In this document: positions 7,354 to 10,342 of the stretch, piece by piece
Numbering within the stretch: position 1 is the first letter of the stretch
How the letters are laid out: each line of letters begins with the position of its first letter
DNA from: Chryseobacterium gleum
GTDB lineage: Bacteria > Bacteroidota > Bacteroidia > Flavobacteriales_D > Sanyastnellaceae
Assembly: GCA_945897395.1 (NCBI GenBank)
Contig: CAMDFE010000034.1
Coordinates: 1-10,342, forward strand
Reading direction: 5' to 3'
DNA length: 10,342 bases
Program-made: the position numbers and the translations under genes
The notes under the pieces: model-generated
Database searches by the model: none
The model's input: only the letters and a program-made list of their open reading frames with translations
What the model was told of the DNA's origin: nothing

Positions 7354-8574
7354 TTATTTCTTCCAACCAAAATGTTCTTCGGCCATTTCTAGAATATCTC
7401 CACCAATAGCCAAGCATGCAGTTGCCGCAGGAGAAGGGGCATTCAGCACATGAATGCTCCTTTTTGTATATTCTATTCTGAAGTCGTCGCGTGTATCTCC
7501 GTCTTCACTAAGCAACAATGCACGCACACCAGCTCTTCCTGGCTCAATGTCTTCCATGGTCAAAGATGGAAGTAAACGTTGAAGCGTTTTCAAGAATAAC
7601 TTTTTACTGAATGCTCTTCGGTATTCATCGATTCCAAATTTCATGTTGGAAAAGAATAGCTTCCATGTCCCCATGTACGTCAGCGCATCCCATGAATCTC
7701 GAAAACTGAAATCTGTTTTTCCGTATCCTTCACGTTTGAATGTGAAGACCGCGTTTGGTCCGCATTCAACAGATCCATCTACCATACGCGTGAAGTGAAC
7801 GCCTAGGAATGGGAAGTCTGGATTAGGAACAGGGTATATTAGGTTCTTTACTTTATGTTTGGCACTCTCTTTCAATTCGTAATAATCTCCTCGGAACCCA
7901 ACTACTTGTTCTCTCAAATCAATTCCGTCCTTTCGCGCCAAACGATCGGCTTGAAGTCCACCGCATACAATTAGATTAGCAGCTTCGTATTCTCCTTTAT
8001 TCGTTTTGACAATTGTTGCGGATTCAAGATGCTCAAATTTCAGTGCCTCTTCGGAAGTGTGCACCTCAGAGAGTGGATTCAGGCTTAAAGCAAGTTCTGC
8101 CATTTTAATAGTCGCGCCTTTGAAATCGATGATGCCCGTGCAGCCAATAAACAATCCGTCTATTCCAGTGCAGTGCGGTTCAATTTCTCGAATCTCTTCA
8201 GGAGTAACTCGACGCATGTCTTCAATGCCGTTGTCGACGCCGTGCTGTTCAATTTTATTGAGAAAGATTAATTCAGATTCATCAACGGCCACGATTAGCT
8301 TTCCGCAAACATCGTGACTTATGTTATGCTCCTTCGCGAAAGCCACGAGCTCTCTTCTACCGTTCACGCAGTTGATGGCTTTCTTCGAACCGGGCTTGTA
8401 ATAAATTCCAGAATGAATAACCCCACTGTTGTTTCCGGTTTGGTGATCGGCGAGGCCGCTTTCCTTTTCCAACAACAAAATCTTCTTGTTCGGATAAGCC
8501 ATTTGTATTTTGTACATGGTGGCTGCTCCTACTATTCCTCCTCCAACAATAATTACATCGAATGAATTCTTCAC
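7354..8574 (-). CDS. lhgO: L-2-hydroxyglutarate oxidase (FAD-dependent)
   Basis: The 406-residue protein matches the LhgO (YgaF) family, which oxidises L-2-hydroxyglutarate to 2-oxoglutarate and thereby removes a by-product of central metabolism; in E. coli electrons pass to the membrane quinone pool. It has an N-terminal FAD-binding G-G-G-I-V-G-A-A-T (11-19), the family signature H-Q-T-G-N-N-S-G-V-I-H-S-G-I-Y-Y (44-59), a middle block with F-L-G-V-H-F-T-R-M-V-D-G-S-V and G-P-N-A-V-F-T-F-K-R-E-G-Y, and a closing N-A-P-S-P-A-A-T-A-C segment. The start is GTG at 8574, five codons before the dinucleotide-binding strand; no ATG fits as well. Only 26 bases separate this start from the terminator of the next gene upstream. 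Confidence 0.94.
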   Translation of the reverse strand: MKNSFDVIIVGGGIVGAATMYKIQMAYPNKKILLLEKESGLADHQTGNNSGVIHSGIYYKPGSKKAINCVNGRRELVAFAKEHNISHDVCGKLIVAVDESELIFLNKIEQHGVDNGIEDMRRVTPEEIREIEPHCTGIDGLFIGCTGIIDFKGATIKMAELALSLNPLSEVHTSEEALKFEHLESATIVKTNKGEYEAANLIVCGGLQADRLARKDGIDLREQVVGFRGDYYELKESAKHKVKNLIYPVPNPDFPFLGVHFTRMVDGSVECGPNAVFTFKREGYGKTDFSFRDSWDALTYMGTWKLFFSNMKFGIDEYRRAFSKKLFLKTLQRLLPSLTMEDIEPGRAGVRALLLSEDGDTRDDFRIEYTKRSIHVLNAPSPAATACLAIGGDILEMAEEHFGWKK

Positions 8575-8590
8575 GGCTCTTTTGATTTGG

Positions 8591-8625
8591 TTGCAAAAAT
8601 AAACCTCGGAACTAGCCGAGGTTTA
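8591..8625 (-). terminator. Rho-independent terminator after the Cys-rich gene
   Basis: AAACCTCGG at 8601-8609 pairs perfectly with CCGAGGTTT at 8616-8624 around a six-base loop, and the T8600-A8625 pair extends the stem. On the minus strand the hairpin is followed by ATTTTTGC. It lies 23 bases beyond the stop of the minus-strand gene ending at 8648, the right distance for its terminator. On the plus strand no gene leads into it and the tail there is poorer in T. Confidence 0.85.
8594..8601 (-). promoter_or_regulatory. Possible -7 box of lhgO inside a terminator tail
   Basis: Read on the minus strand, 8601-8594 is TATTTTTG, a perfect TAnnTTTG match. It coincides with the U-tract and the last stem base of the terminator at 8591-8625. 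A start about seven bases further on would give a leader of roughly a dozen bases before GTG 8574. No clear -33 box is seen, and T-tracts produce this motif by chance, so the call is tentative. Confidence 0.3.
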
Positions 8626-8647
8626 AAAATTCTTTAATAACAAGGAA

Positions 8648-8998
8648 TTATTTCTCTCCTGACTTCTTGCAGCAGTCTTTCTTCTCTCCTTCTTTGCATC
8701 CCTCTTTCTGCTCGCCTTTGGTAGCAGAGTCTTTAGAGCAACACTCTTTTCCTTTCTTCTTTCCTTTCTTAGCGTCAGCTGCTGCGCTTTTGCTGCAACA
8801 TTCTGTTTTACCTTCAGTCTTCGTTGCAGAACACTCTTTCTTTTCAGCGCTTTGAGTAGCGGCAGACTTGCTGCAACACTCTTTCGACTTGGTACATTCT
8901 GTTTTCTTTTCAGCAGTGGTAGTTGTATTTTCAACTTGGGCAGATACTACTCCAACGAAGAAGATAGACATAGCTGCGAATGCGATTAGTTTTTTCAT
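8648..8998 (-). CDS. Small exported lysine-rich protein with Cys-Cys repeats
   Basis: From ATG 8998 the protein has 116 residues; the open frame to 9034 lacks an ATG start and would put 12 residues before the signal peptide. Residues 1-20 form a clear signal peptide (M-K-K, hydrophobic core, V-V-S-A cut before Q21). The mature part is low-complexity and rich in Lys, Glu, Ser, Thr and Ala. It holds 11 cysteines, eight of them in four Cys-Cys pairs: K-E-C-C-S-K-S-A-A, T-E-C-C-S-K-S-A-A, K-E-C-C-S-K-D-S-A and K-D-C-C-K-K-S-G. The single Cys residues lie between the pairs. There are no aromatic residues in the mature part, so it is probably disordered unless it binds metal or forms disulfides. 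Metal binding or thiol redox in the periplasm is inference. It has a near-ideal promoter and its own terminator, which argues for a real, monocistronic gene. Confidence 0.83.
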   Translation of the reverse strand: MKKLIAFAAMSIFFVGVVSAQVENTTTTAEKKTECTKSKECCSKSAATQSAEKKECSATKTEGKTECCSKSAAADAKKGKKKGKECCSKDSATKGEQKEGCKEGEKKDCCKKSGEK

Positions 8999-9016
8999 TT
9001 TACTTGTAATTTGAAT

Positions 9017-9047
9017 CAAATATAGTGAAGTCATGTTTTAACGCAAG
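9017..9047 (-). promoter_or_regulatory. Strong Bacteroidota-type promoter of the Cys-rich gene
   Basis: On the minus strand CTTG at 9047-9044, a spacer of exactly 19 bases and TATATTTG at 9024-9017 match the TTG-N19-TAnnTTTG pattern, with the -7 box perfect. The predicted start is about ten bases upstream of ATG 8998, giving a very short leader. It is the best promoter match in the window. Confidence 0.68.
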
Positions 9048-9065
9048 AGAAAATAATAAAAGTCT

Positions 9066-9073
9066 TATTTTCG
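9066..9073 (+). promoter_or_regulatory. Candidate -7 box of the TonB-like gene
   Basis: TATTTTCG at 9066-9073 has one mismatch to TAnnTTTG and shares the TTCG ending with the dNK and fabD boxes. ATG 9085 lies 11 bases beyond. No good -33 box is seen at 19 bases, so this is weak. If right, the leader would be only a few bases and the GTG at 9025 could not be the start. Confidence 0.35.
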
Positions 9074-9084
9074 TTGCAGGAACT

Positions 9085-9840
9085 ATGATAAAGCTTCACC
9101 CCAAACAATCGAACACCTGGACATCGTCTATTATTATAGGCGTGTTGGGCTATGCCTTTGTTATGTTGTTTGGCTATTTCATTAGTTCCACTCCAGACAG
9201 ACTTATTGTGAAGCCTATTGTTCCTGTGGTTCAAGAGATGGAGGTTGAGTTGGAAGAAGCTCCAGCGGAGCAAGAAGGAGACGATGATGATGGAAATTCA
9301 ATGATGAGTGAAGCCGTTCGAAACCTTATCGCCTCAACCGAATCTGCTCGTGTGAACGAGGAAGTGAATTATACTGGGGATGAAAATCGAACGGGCAATG
9401 CAGGTGAACAAGGCGCTCAGAGTGCAGCGAATTACGAGAAGCAAATGCGCGATCAACTCATGACCAATCACACCGATCATTCTGCCGGTGCTGCGACTAG
9501 CCCTGACCGATCCTCTTCCAACAATAACAATAAAGCAACCGAGCAAGGAGGAAACACCAGTTATTCAGGGCCAGTTACTGCAACATTTACGTTGAGTGGA
9601 AGAAGCATTAAGCAGGCGCCAAAGCCCACCTACAAGTGCAAAGGTGCAGGGACGGTTGTAATAAACATTACCGTTGATGAATGGGGAAAAGTAGTGAGTG
9701 CGAAAATGGACGAAGCGCGTTCATCTAAAGATGCGTGTTTGTCGGCGGAGTCTGTTGCTTATGCGCAACGTTGGTTGTTCAGTGGATCTTCAAGCAAGGC
9801 GCAATCGGGGACGATTTCTTTCACCTTCAGCGCGCAGTAG
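9085..9840 (+). CDS. TonB-like energy transducer, Bacteroidota type
   Basis: From ATG 9085 the protein has 251 residues. It has a short cytoplasmic N-terminus, one membrane span at about 14-34, an acidic stretch (51-69) ending in D-D-D-D, a conserved S-E-A-V-R-N-L-I-A segment (75-83) and a low-complexity Asn/Gly/Ser linker (about 98-165). The C-terminal domain of about 85 residues has G-R-S (172-174), P-K-P-T-Y-K-C (179-185), G-T-V-V-I-N-I-T-V-D-E-W-G-K-V (189-203) and a second cysteine at 218, as in Bacteroidota TonB homologues, where the two cysteines may form a disulfide. TonB links the ExbB/ExbD motor to outer-membrane receptors. No exbB or exbD lies in the window; they may be to the left on another strand or elsewhere. 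The GTG at 9025 extends the frame but adds no recognisable sequence. It overlaps the convergent gene at its 3' end by 14 bases. Confidence 0.85.
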   Translation: MIKLHPKQSNTWTSSIIIGVLGYAFVMLFGYFISSTPDRLIVKPIVPVVQEMEVELEEAPAEQEGDDDDGNSMMSEAVRNLIASTESARVNEEVNYTGDENRTGNAGEQGAQSAANYEKQMRDQLMTNHTDHSAGAATSPDRSSSNNNNKATEQGGNTSYSGPVTATFTLSGRSIKQAPKPTYKCKGAGTVVINITVDEWGKVVSAKMDEARSSKDACLSAESVAYAQRWLFSGSSSKAQSGTISFTFSAQ

Positions 9841-10342
9841 CCACGTAATCTGAGAGGTATTCGAAGTGGGGAGTTAACTTTCCTTCAAGAGTTGTTTCGG
9901 TTCCCTTCCACAAAATTCCATCGGCATCGTTATTTAACAAAGCGGGTATAATGCTCTTCACGATTTCATTTCCGAAATCTTCGCTTGCGTCTTTTGGAAG
10001 TTCGCATGGAAGATTGTCGATGGACATCACCGCCACGGCGACTTCATTACGAAAATCAATTTCAGTTCCCGTTACAGTATCATATCCAAAAATTGAATCG
10101 CTCACTTTGCTTGCTTTAATCGTGCATGCAATGGGCCCATTCAAATCGCACGAAACATCCGCCACTACTTTGCATCGCGTATTTAGTTGGAAGAAAGACT
10201 GGTCTAGTAATATTGGATTCTTCGCGTTCCACAAGTGACAGGCGAAATAGATATCGGCATGCTCTACATATTCACCTAGTGCGCTTGTATACAAACTCGG
10301 ATTCGCGTAGAAATCAGATTTGTTGAAAGGCGTTCCATCGAT
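9827..10342 (-). CDS. Saccharopine dehydrogenase-like / alanine dehydrogenase-fold protein, C-terminal part (5' truncated)
   Basis: The frame is open from the right edge of the window to a TGA at 9829-9827, giving 171 residues of the C-terminal part. The segments D-I-Y-F-A-C-H-L-W-N-A-K-N-P, V-V-A-D-V-S-C-D-L-N-G-P-I, V-M-S-I-D-N-L-P-C-E-L-P-K-D-A-S and G-K-L-T-P-H-F-E-Y-L-S-D-Y match the lysine-forming saccharopine dehydrogenase (LYS1-like) group within the alanine dehydrogenase/transhydrogenase fold. Such enzymes interconvert saccharopine with lysine and 2-oxoglutarate using NAD. Bacteroidota usually make lysine through diaminopimelate, so a degradative or different role is possible. The N-terminal catalytic part is outside the window and cannot be checked. 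A TTG at 10294 is merely internal. Confidence 0.8.
   Translation of the reverse strand: MDGTPFNKSDFYANPSLYTSALGEYVEHADIYFACHLWNAKNPILLDQSFFQLNTRCKVVADVSCDLNGPIACTIKASKVSDSIFGYDTVTGTEIDFRNEVAVAVMSIDNLPCELPKDASEDFGNEIVKSIIPALLNNDADGILWKGTETTLEGKLTPHFEYLSDYVATAR

Noticed and set aside
7347..7363. Inverted repeat GAAGAA/TTCTTC between fabD and lhgO stops as a bidirectional terminator
   Set aside because: The stem is only six weak pairs without G+C strength and there is no T-tract on either side, so chance is as likely.
8667..8855. Plus-strand open frame with repeated Phe/Ser/Pro across the Cys-rich gene
   Set aside because: It is the antisense of a purine-rich Lys/Glu repeat gene that has a signal peptide, promoter and terminator on the minus strand; the plus-strand frame has none of these.
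9025..9084. GTG 9025 as start of the TonB-like protein
   Set aside because: The added 20 residues are unlike TonB N-termini, and the region overlaps the promoter of the divergent Cys-rich gene. ATG 9085 leaves a normal short cytoplasmic tail before the membrane span.
1..10342. Undescribed defence, mobile or repeat-guided system
   Set aside because: I looked for transposases, integrases, nucleases, toxin-antitoxin pairs, reverse transcriptases, direct repeat arrays and tRNA genes on both strands and saw none. The genes are mainly conserved housekeeping families in ordinary arrangement.

Overview
The window looks like ordinary chromosome from a member of the Bacteroidota, most likely Flavobacteriales. 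Four things support this: a gliding-motility-type C-terminal sorting domain (type IX secretion), several candidate promoters with the Bacteroidota -7 element TAnnTTTG rather than a TATAAT box, no evident Shine-Dalgarno sequences at most starts, and Bacteroidota-type forms of the TonB-like protein, deoxynucleoside kinase and saccharopine-dehydrogenase-like protein. Family-level placement is not possible from the sequence alone. I see no tRNA, rRNA, insertion sequence, prophage, CRISPR array or defence gene. Genes fill almost the whole window, and no gap reaches 100 bases.

Layout. (1) 1-256: the C-terminal end of a large secreted protein, closed by a strong hairpin terminator. (2) 261-3234, plus strand: a GH3-family adenylating enzyme, a 4-base-overlapping exported protein of unknown function, then a deoxynucleoside kinase with its own promoter. 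(3) 3236-6378, minus strand: a tightly packed four-gene unit, read in the order sensor histidine kinase, OmpR-type response regulator, LOG-family nucleotide hydrolase, YaaA peroxide-stress protein. (4) 6460-7347, plus strand: fabD, divergent from the kinase across an 81-base gap in which the two candidate -7 boxes lie almost on top of each other. (5) 7354-8998, minus strand: L-2-hydroxyglutarate oxidase lhgO and, upstream of it behind a hairpin terminator, a small exported protein rich in lysine and Cys-Cys pairs with a near-ideal promoter. (6) 9085-9840, plus strand: a TonB-like energy transducer. It overlaps by 14 bases (7) the 3' end of a convergent saccharopine-dehydrogenase-like gene that runs off the right edge.

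How the genes work together. Most are housekeeping: fatty acid initiation (fabD), nucleotide salvage (deoxynucleoside kinase), metabolite repair (lhgO), outer-membrane energy coupling (TonB-like) and possibly lysine metabolism. The best candidates for a joint function are the two-component system with LOG and YaaA, whose joints suggest one transcript with translational coupling, and the GH3 enzyme with its exported partner. The least explained gene is the Cys-Cys-repeat exported protein at 8648-8998. I did not find a convincing undescribed multi-gene system.
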